From positions 18,858-82,857 of the forward strand of contig CABUVO010000019.1 in the NCBI GenBank assembly GCA_902495075.1: 64,000 nt of DNA, in the 5' to 3' direction. This document shows positions 55,083-63,414 of this stretch, piece by piece. The DNA comes from an uncultured Porphyromonadaceae bacterium. Lineage in GTDB: Bacteria > Bacteroidota > Bacteroidia > Bacteroidales > Muribaculaceae. The position numbers were made by a program, and so were the translations under genes. Numbering within the stretch: position 1 is the stretch's first letter; each line of letters begins with the position of its first letter. A model generated the notes under the pieces. That model did no database searches, was not told the origin of the DNA, and saw only the letters and a program-made list of their open reading frames with translations.

Positions 55083-55322
55083 TCGGAGAGGGTAATTGGT
55101 TATAACCCCATATCAGTTAAGCACTTATGAAATAGTGCTTGACCGGTGTGGGGGTGACATAAGTCGCGTCCCCGCGGCCTCGGAGAGGTCGATTAATAAA
55201 CTTTGCGCGGTACTATTCGACATCTCCGTCTGACGCGAAGAGGTCCAACCCCACACCGACCGGTTCGTTCCTTGCAGAACCTCCCGGTCGATGTAGGGTT
55301 ATAACCAATTCCCCTTCGAGGG
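55080..55322. repeat. 243-bp inverted-repeat element, MITE-like or structured RNA
   Basis: The ends are small hairpins (CCCTC-gga-GAGGG at 55080-55092; CCCT-tcg-AGGG at 55312-55322). Next to them a perfect 15-bp inverted repeat (55094-55108 with 55296-55310, core GGTTATAACC), then an inner 10-bp inverted repeat (CGGTGTGGGG, 55144-55153, with CCCCACACCG, 55249-55258). No open frame of note. It resembles a miniature inverted-repeat transposon or a large structured RNA; neither is proven. Confidence 0.55.
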
Positions 55323-55474
55323 ATGATGCAATGTTTGAATCTAACTTAGCACCTTCGCGTCTAAATATTAAGTTGACTCGGTTTGTTGAGGCGCGCCAAT
55401 TCTCCTTTAACCTATTCCCTATAACCTTTCACCTTATCGGGTGCCACCATCGGATGCCACCCGATAAATCGGGA

Positions 55475-55506
55475 TTTGCCAGTTGGCAATCTATTTATTA
55501 TCTTTG
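55475..55506 (+). promoter_or_regulatory. Promoter of the GH51 gene
   Basis: TTTG (55475-55478), 20-nt spacer, TATCTTTG (55499-55506); the ATG follows at 55540. Confidence 0.75.
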
Positions 55507-55539
55507 CAATATATTAACCAAGATCTTACTGATCCCATT

Positions 55540-57081
55540 ATGAAACTCAATCTAACATCATTTGCTTTGGCGGCTGCATTCGCGCTGCCGCTTCATGCAG
55601 CCAATGAGGCTACAATCAAGCTCCTCCCTTCTGAGGAGAGTCCTGTTATCGCTAAAGAAATCTACGGACAGTTTGCCGAACATCTCGGCACATGCATATA
55701 TGGAGGGCTATGGGTCGGAGAAAATTCCAATATCCCCAATACCAACGGTTATCGCACAGACGTGCTTAACGCCCTCAAAGAGCTGCATATACCGGTGCTC
55801 CGTTGGCCCGGAGGATGCTTTGCTGATGAATACCACTGGATGGACGGCATCGGTCCGAAGGAAAAACGTCCGCGTATGGTCAACACCAACTGGGGTGGCA
55901 CTGTAGAAGACAATTCTTTCGGCACACACGATTTCTTCAACCTTTGCGAAATTCTCGGCTGCGAGCCTTATCTCAGTGGTAATGTGGGCAGTGGCACAGT
56001 TGAAGAACTCGCTAAATGGGTGGAATACATCACCGCCGAAGATGGTCCGATGGCGAACTTGCGCAAGCAGAACGGACGCGAAAAGCCCTGGAAACTGAAA
56101 TACCTCGGTGTCGGCAACGAGAGTTGGGGATGCGGAGGCAATTTCCGTCCGGAATATTATGCCGACGTGTATCGTCGCTATCAGACATATTGCCGTAATT
56201 TCAACGGCAACAAGCTCTACAAAATAGCATCCGGGGCAAGCGATTATGACTACAACTGGACTGAAGTGCTGATGAAGAACGCCCGCAACCACATGGACGG
56301 CATTTCCCTCCATTATTATACGGTGTTGGGCTGGTCGGGACGCAAAGGATCCGCCATTGATTTCACGCCTGAAGATTACTACTGGACTCTTGGCAAATGT
56401 CTGGAAGTTAAAGATGTAGTGAAACGTCATTGCGACATTATGGACAAGTATGATCCCAAGAAACGCATCGGTTTGCTCGTTGATGAATGGGGCACATGGT
56501 GGGACGAGGAACCGGGCACTATATCAGGACATCTCTACCAGCAGAACACAATGCGCGATGCAATGGTTGCAGCATTGAGTCTCAACACGTTCCATCGTTT
56601 CACAGACCGTGTGAAGATGACAAATATCGCTCAGATAGCAAACGTGTTGCAATCAATGGTACTAACCAAAGGAGACAAAATGGTGCTGACACCTACATAT
56701 TATCTTTTCAAGATGTATGTGCCTCATCAGGATGCCAAATTGTTGCCTCTTAATGTAGCGACCTCCATGATCCGCGCACGCGATGGCAGACAGGTACCGG
56801 TGGTAGATGCCACAGCATCTGTAAAAGAGGGTAAGACTACCATCTCTCTTGTCAATACCGACCTCGACAATCAGGCTGAAATTACTATCGATCTCTCCGG
56901 CATATCTGCTAAAAAGATTACCGGCGAAATACTGACCTCCACAAAGATCAACGATTACAACGACTTTGATCATCCCGACTCCGTGACCCTCAAACCTTTT
57001 GCAAAAGGATGGAAACGCAACGGCAACAAACTTGTCGTCACGCTTCCCGCCAAAAGTATTGTCACACTCTCCCTGCAATAA
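55540..57081 (+). CDS. GH51 alpha-L-arabinofuranosidase
   Basis: Removes terminal arabinofuranose from arabinan or arabinoxylan. 513 residues from ATG 55540, with a signal peptide (LTSFALAAAFALPLHA) so it is probably periplasmic. The GH51 barrel contains RWPGGCFADEYHW, the acid/base E194 in GVGNESWG and the nucleophile E316 in LLVDEWGTWWD; the C-terminal beta domain begins near 410. A longer in-frame start at 55483 is rejected because it lies upstream of the expected transcript start and spoils the signal peptide. No SusCD pair is visible, so it is a solitary enzyme. Confidence 0.92.
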   Translation: MKLNLTSFALAAAFALPLHAANEATIKLLPSEESPVIAKEIYGQFAEHLGTCIYGGLWVGENSNIPNTNGYRTDVLNALKELHIPVLRWPGGCFADEYHWMDGIGPKEKRPRMVNTNWGGTVEDNSFGTHDFFNLCEILGCEPYLSGNVGSGTVEELAKWVEYITAEDGPMANLRKQNGREKPWKLKYLGVGNESWGCGGNFRPEYYADVYRRYQTYCRNFNGNKLYKIASGASDYDYNWTEVLMKNARNHMDGISLHYYTVLGWSGRKGSAIDFTPEDYYWTLGKCLEVKDVVKRHCDIMDKYDPKKRIGLLVDEWGTWWDEEPGTISGHLYQQNTMRDAMVAALSLNTFHRFTDRVKMTNIAQIANVLQSMVLTKGDKMVLTPTYYLFKMYVPHQDAKLLPLNVATSMIRARDGRQVPVVDATASVKEGKTTISLVNTDLDNQAEITIDLSGISAKKITGEILTSTKINDYNDFDHPDSVTLKPFAKGWKRNGNKLVVTLPAKSIVTLSLQ

Positions 57082-57115
57082 TGCCAACAAGATTTTGCGA
57101 TTTTTCGCAATTTTA

Positions 57116-57146
57116 TTGGAATATACAGCTAAATGTTATATATTTG
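57116..57146 (+). promoter_or_regulatory. Promoter of the DUF4240 gene
   Basis: TTG (57116-57118), 20-nt spacer, TATATTTG (57139-57146). The predicted transcript start near 57152 excludes the in-frame ATG at 57133. Confidence 0.65.
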
Positions 57147-57276
57147 CATAATATGTTTAACATTGCTTCCCTTCGCCGGTTTTCAAACGGACAATCTGAG
57201 CACGGGGAAGGAGGTTGATTCGATTGTTGAAACATATTGGAACCAAGAAGAATATTCACCAATAAACGATAATAAC

Positions 57277-57972
57277 ATGACTGATCAAACACCCGGACTA
57301 TTTCAAAGGCTGAAGAATTTCTTCTACAGTTCTAATAAAACCGATAAGGATGAAATAGCTTTCAAGCCTGATATAAAAGCGAGCGAACCGACCGTAAAGA
57401 CAAGCCAACCGGAGATTGAGATTCCAGAGTCAGAAAGGAAAGATGTTACCACGTTACTGACTGAAGAAAAATTCTGGAATCTGATCGGGGAATCACAATC
57501 GGCAGATGATCTCTATGAAAAGCTATCTCCCCTTTCGGAAGATGAATTGTTCGGTTTCAGATATTGGTGGGAACACTTCTGCAACATGTCATACCGACAG
57601 GACCTTTGGGCTGCGGTTTATATCTATCGCGGCGGCTGTGGGGATGACACCTTCGACTATTTCCGCTACTGGCTCATTACGCAGGGGCGTAAAGTATTTT
57701 ACAAAGCTTTGGAGAATGCCGACTCTCTTTGCGACGTGTTCGCAGAATTACCTGATGAAGATCCGACAGATGAAGAGTCAGACTATGTGGTAATAGACCT
57801 GCTCAACCGCCGCAACAATGACAGCGACTATTACGACCGTGCAGTAAACAGATATCGCTGGCGGCAGGAAGAACGTCCGGAAATGGAATTCGAATGGGAA
57901 GAAGACGATGAAGAATCCCTCCGCAAAGTCTGTCCCCGCACCTTCGACCGCTGGTGGGGCAAATTACGCTAA
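57277..57972 (+). CDS. DUF4240-domain protein
   Basis: 231 residues from the ATG at 57277 (an earlier in-frame ATG at 57133 lies before the predicted transcript start). After a low-complexity linker the conserved domain runs from about residue 65 (FWNLIGESQSADDLYEKLSPLS) through WWEHFCNMSYRQDLWAAVYIYRGGCGDDTFDYFRYWLITQGRKVF, the DUF4240 pattern. The acidic C terminus follows. The function of the family is unknown; members are cytoplasmic and often near diverse loci. The stop codon overlaps the end of the minus-strand tracrRNA terminator, so the two transcripts converge. Confidence 0.8.
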   Translation: MTDQTPGLFQRLKNFFYSSNKTDKDEIAFKPDIKASEPTVKTSQPEIEIPESERKDVTTLLTEEKFWNLIGESQSADDLYEKLSPLSEDELFGFRYWWEHFCNMSYRQDLWAAVYIYRGGCGDDTFDYFRYWLITQGRKVFYKALENADSLCDVFAELPDEDPTDEESDYVVIDLLNRRNNDSDYYDRAVNRYRWRQEERPEMEFEWEEDDEESLRKVCPRTFDRWWGKLR

Positions 57973-58008
57973 AAAGACGAGAGAGAGAACTTTTGAGTTC
58001 TCCCTCTC
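57971..58008 (-). terminator. Terminator of tracrRNA
   Basis: Minus-strand hairpin of 13 pairs (58008-57996 with 57991-57979; one G-U pair) and a four-base loop, followed by GTCTTTTT. The wobble pair becomes an A-C mismatch on the plus strand, so the structure favours the minus transcript. Confidence 0.85.
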
Positions 58009-58062
58009 CAGATGTTTTCACAACGGAATAATCCTTATTGTGATTTGCTTCAATTATTTTTG
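57971..58062 (-). ncRNA. tracrRNA of the type II-C system
   Basis: The minus strand at 58065-58038 is an anti-repeat to the CRISPR repeat: 14 bp (with TTGTGATTTGCTTC, 58038-58051) and 13 bp (ATTATTTTTGCAC, 58053-58065) are perfectly complementary to the crRNA repeat, with an internal loop of six versus one nucleotides. The segment GGATTATTCCGTTGTGAAAACA that follows looks like the nexus of Bacteroidetes II-C tracrRNAs. The RNA ends in a strong terminator (58008-57979) and U tract (57975-57971). With the promoter at 58099-58068 it would be about 90 nt. Cas9 needs this RNA for crRNA maturation and cleavage. Confidence 0.85.
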
Positions 58063-58067
58063 CACAA

Positions 58068-58099
58068 CAAAAATACATCAAAATAATCAAGATTGCAAA
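58068..58099 (-). promoter_or_regulatory. Promoter of tracrRNA
   Basis: On the minus strand TTTG (58099-58096), a 20-nt spacer and TATTTTTG (58075-58068). Transcription would start near 58062, just at the 5' end of the anti-repeat. Confidence 0.75.
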
Positions 58100-58120
58100 T
58101 TTTCTGCAGAAATTTGCAAT
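58092..58120. promoter_or_regulatory. Perfect dyad between tracrRNA and cas9 promoters
   Basis: ATTGCAAATTT (58092-58102) and AAATTTGCAAT (58110-58120) are exact reverse complements around a 7-nt spacer. The left arm holds the tracrRNA -33 TTTG and the right arm the cas9 -33 TTTG. It may be an operator or simply two back-to-back promoters. Confidence 0.65.
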
Positions 58121-58146
58121 TAAATATTAAAAATTTTATATTTTTG
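58113..58146 (+). promoter_or_regulatory. Promoter of the cas9-cas1-cas2 operon
   Basis: TTTG (58113-58116), 22-nt spacer, TATTTTTG (58139-58146); leader to the cas9 ATG at 58227 is about 75 nt. Confidence 0.65.
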
Positions 58147-58226
58147 CATATAAACCTGAATTATAACTTTATATTTAGGGATTCAACGAATATATTAGAG
58201 TAACCTACCATATACCGGATTCTATT

Positions 58227-61200
58227 ATGAAAATACTTGGACTGGACCTCGGACCAACTTCTATTGGATGGGCTTTAATTGAGACCGATAGCAACAATAA
58301 TCCCGTCTCAATATTAGGATTGGGTAGCCGCATCATCCCCTATAGCAACGACACTACGGCTGCCGACTTCTCCAAGGGGAAAGGAGAAAGCCCATGTACT
58401 GAACGCACACGATGCCGACAGATGAGAAAGAATTTAGACCGATTTCAGTTACATCGTGAACAACTAAAGAATCTGATGACCGAGATTGGAATAATCGACT
58501 CGGATTTCAAGCCATCTCCTGCCAGCCCGGCTGAAATATGGAAATCAAGAGCTGATGCTGCCACTCCCGGTATAAAACTTCCACTGGACAAACTTGCCTG
58601 CGTGCTGTTGCATATCAATCATCGGCGGGGATACAAACATGCAAAATCCGACCTTGGTGATTCAAAGCAAACAGATTATGTTGCAAAAATAAACGGCAGA
58701 TATTCTGAGATTCAAAAGACAGGTAAAACTGTTGGTCAGTATTTTTATGACAAACTCAAAGATTCTGAAGTCATTAATCCAGATGGTAAAAGATACTACA
58801 CATATCGCATAAAAGAGAAAGTGTGTCCACGAATTGCTTACGAGGAGGAAGTTAACCGCATCCTTAAGGTTCAAAGTGAATTCTACCCGGATATATTGAC
58901 CGAAGAAAATAAGAATGCAATAAAACAGGTGATCTTTTATCAACGTCCTCTTAAATCCTGCAAAAACCTCGTGTCTTTCTGCGACTTCGAAAAACACGAA
59001 TTCCTTAATAAAGCAGGAAAAAAAGTTGAAAACGGACCAAAAGTTACCCCTCGCACATCTCCTTTAGCCCAGGTCTGCCGAATCTACGAAGCAATCAATA
59101 ATATTAAACTCGTCAATTCTCGAAGAAGAAACAAGAAAACTGATATTGCACCTTCTCTCTTTGACGATCCGGAGTGCGCTCCTAAAGATTTACGAAAACT
59201 TATGCCGGAATATAAGTTTTCAGATGAAGAAAGAGAACGAATTTTTGTCTTTCTCAACACACATGAGAAAATGTCGGAGAAAGACCTCATGAAAATATTG
59301 GGGTTGACATCCGATGACGGATTTAAATCAGACAAAGCACTTGGTAAAGGGATTCAGGGGAATACGACCTGGTGTCAAATAGCAAAGGCTCTCGGAAGCC
59401 ATCCAGACAAAGAATCTTTACTGAGTTTTAATATCTCAGAAGAGATTCCTGCCTCCAGTCCGGATGTAAATAAAGAAACCGGCGAAGTTCTCGCACGAAT
59501 AAAGCCTGATTGCACTCAGCAACCACTATATATGCTCTGGCATACACTTTATTCCATTAATGACAAGGATGAGCTGTTTAAGGTGCTTACTGAAAAATTT
59601 GACATTAAAGATGAGGAGATATTAAACAATCTTTATGCTCTTGATTTCGTCAAAGCCGGTTATGCGAATAAGTCAGCTAAATTTATCCGCAAACTCATAC
59701 CGTTGCTTAAGAAAGGGTTGATGTACAGTGAGGCTTGTGCAATTCTTGGTAAAAATCATAGCAACAGTCTCACCAAGGAGGAAAACGATAACCGCGAATT
59801 ACAACACCATCTCACTCCACTCCACAAAGGAGATCTCAGGCAACCTGTGGTAGAAAAGATTCTTAACCAGACAATTAATGTAGTCAACGCCATTATTGAT
59901 GAATATGGAGAAATAGACGAAGTGCGCGTAGAACTTGCCCGTGAACTCAAAAGAGATAAGGAAGGTCGCGAGAAAATGGCTCAGAATATTTCCAAACTCG
60001 AGCGGGAGAACAAAGCTCTTGCGGAAGAGATCGCAGAATTAAATATTCTTCCGACTCGCAGACGCATACAGAAAATGAAGATGCTAAAGGAAACCGACAA
60101 TCGGTGCATGTATTGCGGCAAACAAATCACTCCTTATCAATTCATAGAAGGTCACGGCTATGACATCGAGCATATAATTCCGCGTTCAAAATTATTTGAC
60201 GACAGCCTGACCAATAAGGTTTGCGCCTGTCGCGAATGCAATGCTGCCAAGGGTGCTCAGACAGCGTTCGACTTCATGAAGACAAGAGGCGAACAGAAAT
60301 TCAATTCTTATCTCGACAGGATTGAGGATCTATATAAAAACAATAAAATATCCCGTGGCAAACGCGACCGACTTCTGATGTGTGAATCCGCAATTCCGGA
60401 AGATTTTATAGAAAGAGATCTACGTGAAACCCAATATATCTCACGGAAATCGTTGGAGATCCTTTCCAGCGCGATACGCAACGTATATGCGTCTTCCGGA
60501 ATGGTAACAGATTTCTTCCGACATGCATGGGGATATGATACAATACTACACGACATCAATCTTCCACGCTATGAGGCTGCTGACCTAACAGAAGATGTGG
60601 AATATGAGACACACGGGCAAAAACATACAGCACACCGGATAAAGGATTGGTCTAAACGTAAAGACCACAGACATCATGCGCTTGACGCTTTGGTTGTGGC
60701 TCTTACACGTCAAGGTTATATCCAGCGTCTTAATACATTGAATGCCTTGTCAAATAGCGAAGCAAATTCCGAAGGATGGAATGGTCTTGACAAATGGGCT
60801 GCTCAGAGACCACATATTGACCGGGAGAAGGTAATGAATGCACTGGAAGAAGTAGCCATATCATTTAAATCAGGCAAAAAACTGACTACTCCCGGAAAAC
60901 GTTACATACGCAAAAACGGCAAACGGATTTGCGTACAAACCGGTGTGTCTGTGCCTCGCGCTCCGCTCCATAAGGAAACCATCTACGGACGCATAAAAGT
61001 CGATGATGGAGAAAAGAAATTTAAATTTGCACTTGACAATCTTAACCTTATAGAAAATAAAGAAATCCGCCGTCAACTTGAATTGCGACTGCAACAAGCC
61101 GAAGGTGATAAAGGGAGAGTATTGAAGGATTTAAAGAAGAATCCTATAAAAATCAATGACAGGGAGATAGAAAACGCAAGATGCTTCCGAGAAGAAAGTG

Positions 61201-62000
61201 TTGTAAAGTATCCAATTGAATCAATCGCATATAAGGATGTGCGATATATCGTAGATTCTCATATTCGAGAAATAGTTGAACAACGGTTTGAAGAAGTCGG
61301 AAAGAAGGATAAAGAATTCGTGAAAAGCCTTGCTGAAAAACCATTATACTCGGATAAAGACTGCAAACACCAGATTAGAACCATTCGACTCTTCTCCGGT
61401 ATAAAAATGTTGACTTTGGCTGGCGTCTGCAAAAACGAATCCGGAGAAATAATCGGTTATGCGCAAAAACGCAATAACCATCATATCGCTTTTTATAAGA
61501 ATACGGATGGCAAAATCGTGGAGTCAGTTGTCAGCTTTTGGGATTGCGTAAAACGTAAAAATATAGGTTTACCCTCCATAATCAAAAAGCCAGGAGAGAC
61601 ATGGGATACACTTGTTGCATTAGGCGAGCATTCGGATATCGAAGAAATCGCGAATACATTGCCTGGTGCAGACAGTAAGTTTATAATGTCATTGCAACGT
61701 AATGAGATGGTCGTACTCGGCATGTCGGATGATGAATGGAACGACGCCATAGCTTCTAATGACATTCGTAGTATAAACAGGCATCTCTACAGAGTTTGGA
61801 AATTAAGTACAAACCAATATTGCTTTAAATACCATACCAACACCACAGCTTCGATTGAAGATGGAGATAAAGAAATCAAACAATATTACATTATCCAGTC
61901 TATTCCTTCTTTAATCGCATTACATCCTCGAAAAGTAAAAGTATCAATATTAGGCAAGTTTAATCCTCTCTCCAATGATAAAGAAAACACTATGCTTTAG
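58227..62000 (+). CDS. cas9: CRISPR-associated endonuclease Cas9, type II-C
   Basis: 1257 residues. RuvC-I D7 in KILGLDLGPTSIGWA; the arginine-rich bridge helix (about 58-78, ERTRCRQMRKNLDRFQLHREQ); the alpha-helical recognition lobe; RuvC-II E569 in EVRVELAREL; HNH with H649 in YDIEHIIPRS, N663, and zinc-binding-like cysteines C627/C630 and C668/C671; RuvC-III H817 and D820 in HRHHALDALVVAL; a C-terminal PAM-interacting region ending KVSILGKFNP. All catalytic residues are present, so the enzyme should be active. It would cut DNA matching the spacers, guided by crRNA and tracrRNA. The 3' end overlaps cas1 by 26 nt. There is no csn2 or cas4, consistent with subtype II-C. Confidence 0.97.
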   Translation: MKILGLDLGPTSIGWALIETDSNNNPVSILGLGSRIIPYSNDTTAADFSKGKGESPCTERTRCRQMRKNLDRFQLHREQLKNLMTEIGIIDSDFKPSPASPAEIWKSRADAATPGIKLPLDKLACVLLHINHRRGYKHAKSDLGDSKQTDYVAKINGRYSEIQKTGKTVGQYFYDKLKDSEVINPDGKRYYTYRIKEKVCPRIAYEEEVNRILKVQSEFYPDILTEENKNAIKQVIFYQRPLKSCKNLVSFCDFEKHEFLNKAGKKVENGPKVTPRTSPLAQVCRIYEAINNIKLVNSRRRNKKTDIAPSLFDDPECAPKDLRKLMPEYKFSDEERERIFVFLNTHEKMSEKDLMKILGLTSDDGFKSDKALGKGIQGNTTWCQIAKALGSHPDKESLLSFNISEEIPASSPDVNKETGEVLARIKPDCTQQPLYMLWHTLYSINDKDELFKVLTEKFDIKDEEILNNLYALDFVKAGYANKSAKFIRKLIPLLKKGLMYSEACAILGKNHSNSLTKEENDNRELQHHLTPLHKGDLRQPVVEKILNQTINVVNAIIDEYGEIDEVRVELARELKRDKEGREKMAQNISKLERENKALAEEIAELNILPTRRRIQKMKMLKETDNRCMYCGKQITPYQFIEGHGYDIEHIIPRSKLFDDSLTNKVCACRECNAAKGAQTAFDFMKTRGEQKFNSYLDRIEDLYKNNKISRGKRDRLLMCESAIPEDFIERDLRETQYISRKSLEILSSAIRNVYASSGMVTDFFRHAWGYDTILHDINLPRYEAADLTEDVEYETHGQKHTAHRIKDWSKRKDHRHHALDALVVALTRQGYIQRLNTLNALSNSEANSEGWNGLDKWAAQRPHIDREKVMNALEEVAISFKSGKKLTTPGKRYIRKNGKRICVQTGVSVPRAPLHKETIYGRIKVDDGEKKFKFALDNLNLIENKEIRRQLELRLQQAEGDKGRVLKDLKKNPIKINDREIENARCFREESVVKYPIESIAYKDVRYIVDSHIREIVEQRFEEVGKKDKEFVKSLAEKPLYSDKDCKHQIRTIRLFSGIKMLTLAGVCKNESGEIIGYAQKRNNHHIAFYKNTDGKIVESVVSFWDCVKRKNIGLPSIIKKPGETWDTLVALGEHSDIEEIANTLPGADSKFIMSLQRNEMVVLGMSDDEWNDAIASNDIRSINRHLYRVWKLSTNQYCFKYHTNTTASIEDGDKEIKQYYIIQSIPSLIALHPRKVKVSILGKFNPLSNDKENTML

Positions 62001-62889
62001 CAATCGAGCACACCTATGCTGCAGGAATCGCCAGCTTATCATTAGAATAGACGATCCTGCAACAGGAAAACCTCAAGAACACTCGCGTCCTATCGAAGAT
62101 ATCGGTGTTGTTGTAATAGAAAGTGAACAAGTCACTTTATCGTCTTATCTTATTTCCGCATTATTAGAAAATAAGATAGCAATAATTATATGCAATGACA
62201 AACATATGCCAGCCGGATTAATGTTACCTATTGTAGGGAACACGGAACAATCCGAAAGATATGATGCACAGATAACAGCTTCTCTTCCGCTCAAAAAGCA
62301 ACTATGGCAACAGACCATTGCCATGAAAATCAGAAATCAAGGTGCCGTGCTTAAAAAGGTGAATAATCTGGAAATAGGCAACATGCTCGCCTGGTCTACA
62401 CAGGTAAGGAGTGGTGATCCCGACAATCTTGAAGGAAGAGCTGCCGCCTATTATTGGAGAAATCTATTTGGAGAAGACTCTGGATTTGTTCGGCGCCAGG
62501 AGGGAGATGATCCTAATGGATTGCTCAATTATGGTTATGCAATATTGAGAGCTGTTATTGCAAGAAGTCTTGTTGCAAGTGGTTTGATTCCAACACTTGG
62601 AATTCACCATTCCAATAAATATAATGCATATTGTCTTGCTGATGATATAATGGAACCATACAGACCATATGTGGATCTGATGGTTGTAAATTTGATACGT
62701 AAATTTCACCTCCCGCCGGAGATATCAAAAGAGACGAAAAAACACCTGCTGACAATTCCCACCATAGATGTCAAGATGGGGAAATTATCTCGTCCCTTGA
62801 TGGTAGCTGCATCCATGACCACCGCTTCCCTTGCTAAATGTTATCTTGGAGAAACAAGAAAACTTGTATATCCCGAAATAGAGATTTAA
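61975..62889 (+). CDS. cas1: CRISPR integrase Cas1
   Basis: 304 residues; forms the Cas1-Cas2 complex that inserts new spacers. Predicted catalytic residues are E153 (LEGRAAAYYW), the histidine in LGIHHSNKYNAY (211/212) and D224 (LADDIMEPYRP). The N-terminal beta domain begins KKTLCFSNRAHL. The start lies 26 nt inside cas9, so translation is coupled. All features are those of type II Cas1. Confidence 0.96.
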   Translation: MIKKTLCFSNRAHLCCRNRQLIIRIDDPATGKPQEHSRPIEDIGVVVIESEQVTLSSYLISALLENKIAIIICNDKHMPAGLMLPIVGNTEQSERYDAQITASLPLKKQLWQQTIAMKIRNQGAVLKKVNNLEIGNMLAWSTQVRSGDPDNLEGRAAAYYWRNLFGEDSGFVRRQEGDDPNGLLNYGYAILRAVIARSLVASGLIPTLGIHHSNKYNAYCLADDIMEPYRPYVDLMVVNLIRKFHLPPEISKETKKHLLTIPTIDVKMGKLSRPLMVAASMTTASLAKCYLGETRKLVYPEIEI

Positions 62890-62952
62890 TATTCAGTCGT
62901 TTAAACAACGTCTATATTAATATTAATCTCATTAGTTTTCAATACCTACTTT

Positions 62953-63306
62953 ATGTCAACGGATTTTATTTCATATCACCGTGTAAGCTCATATCAACTC
63001 ATGTGGATATTGATTATGTTTGATTTGCCAACTGAAACCAAACAACAAAGAAAAAGATATTCTGAATTTCGGAAATCATTAATACAGGATGGTTTCACAA
63101 TGTTTCAGTTTTCAATATATGTTCGCAACTGTGCCTCCAGAGAAAACACCAAAGTGCATATTGACAGAGTAAAAAATCTCCTTCCAGAGGAAGGGAAGAT
63201 ATGTATAATTACAATAACGGAAAGACAATTTAATGAAATTCTATTATTCGAAGGGTTAAAAAAGACCCCTCCAATGCCTGATGCAATTCAGTTGGAACTC
63301 TTTTGA
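62953..63306 (+). CDS. cas2: CRISPR adaptation protein Cas2
   Basis: 117 residues with the ferredoxin-like fold: WILIMFDLPTETKQQRKRY (18-36, conserved aspartate D24), FRKSLIQDGFTMFQFSIYVRNC and the C-terminal GKICIITITERQF. The N-terminal extension of about 16 residues before the fold (SYHRVSSYQLMW) resembles that of Bacteroidetes II-C Cas2, so the ATG at 62953 is preferred to the one at 63001. It is the last gene of the cas operon, followed by a bidirectional terminator. Confidence 0.94.
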   Translation: MSTDFISYHRVSSYQLMWILIMFDLPTETKQQRKRYSEFRKSLIQDGFTMFQFSIYVRNCASRENTKVHIDRVKNLLPEEGKICIITITERQFNEILLFEGLKKTPPMPDAIQLELF

Positions 63307-63327
63307 AAAACAAAATCTTAATCATAT

Positions 63328-63360
63328 AAAAAGTCAGTGGACGTTTTCCACTGACTTTTT
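63328..63360. terminator. Bidirectional terminator between cas2 and the array
   Basis: A perfect 14-bp stem, AAAAAGTCAGTGGA (63328-63341) with TCCACTGACTTTTT (63347-63360), around a 5-nt loop; the A and T runs supply a U tract in either direction. It can end the cas operon on one strand and the array transcript on the other. Confidence 0.85.
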
Positions 63361-63414
63361 ATAATTCTATTCCTCTATATAAATAACTATATGTCAGAAT
63401 AATACTACAATCGT

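Larger units (their letters stand above)
54609..55539. other. 931-bp intergenic region with structured element
   Basis: No gene is convincing. It holds a perfect 10-bp hairpin (TTTATCGGGC-TGT-GCCCGATAAA, 54698-54720), low-complexity words, two 41-bp direct repeats, a 243-bp inverted-repeat element (55080-55322), a second ATCGGG-type hairpin (55434-55467) and the promoter of the arabinofuranosidase gene. Confidence 0.65.

Noticed and set aside
57133..57276. Longer start for the DUF4240 protein
   Set aside because: The ATG at 57133 lies before the transcript start predicted from TTG-N20-TATATTTG, and it would add an unrelated hydrophobic tail.
63361..63414. CRISPR leader between cas2 and the array
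   Set aside because: The crRNA orientation set by tracrRNA pairing puts this side downstream; the short AT-rich stretch after the terminator has no promoter pointing into the array.
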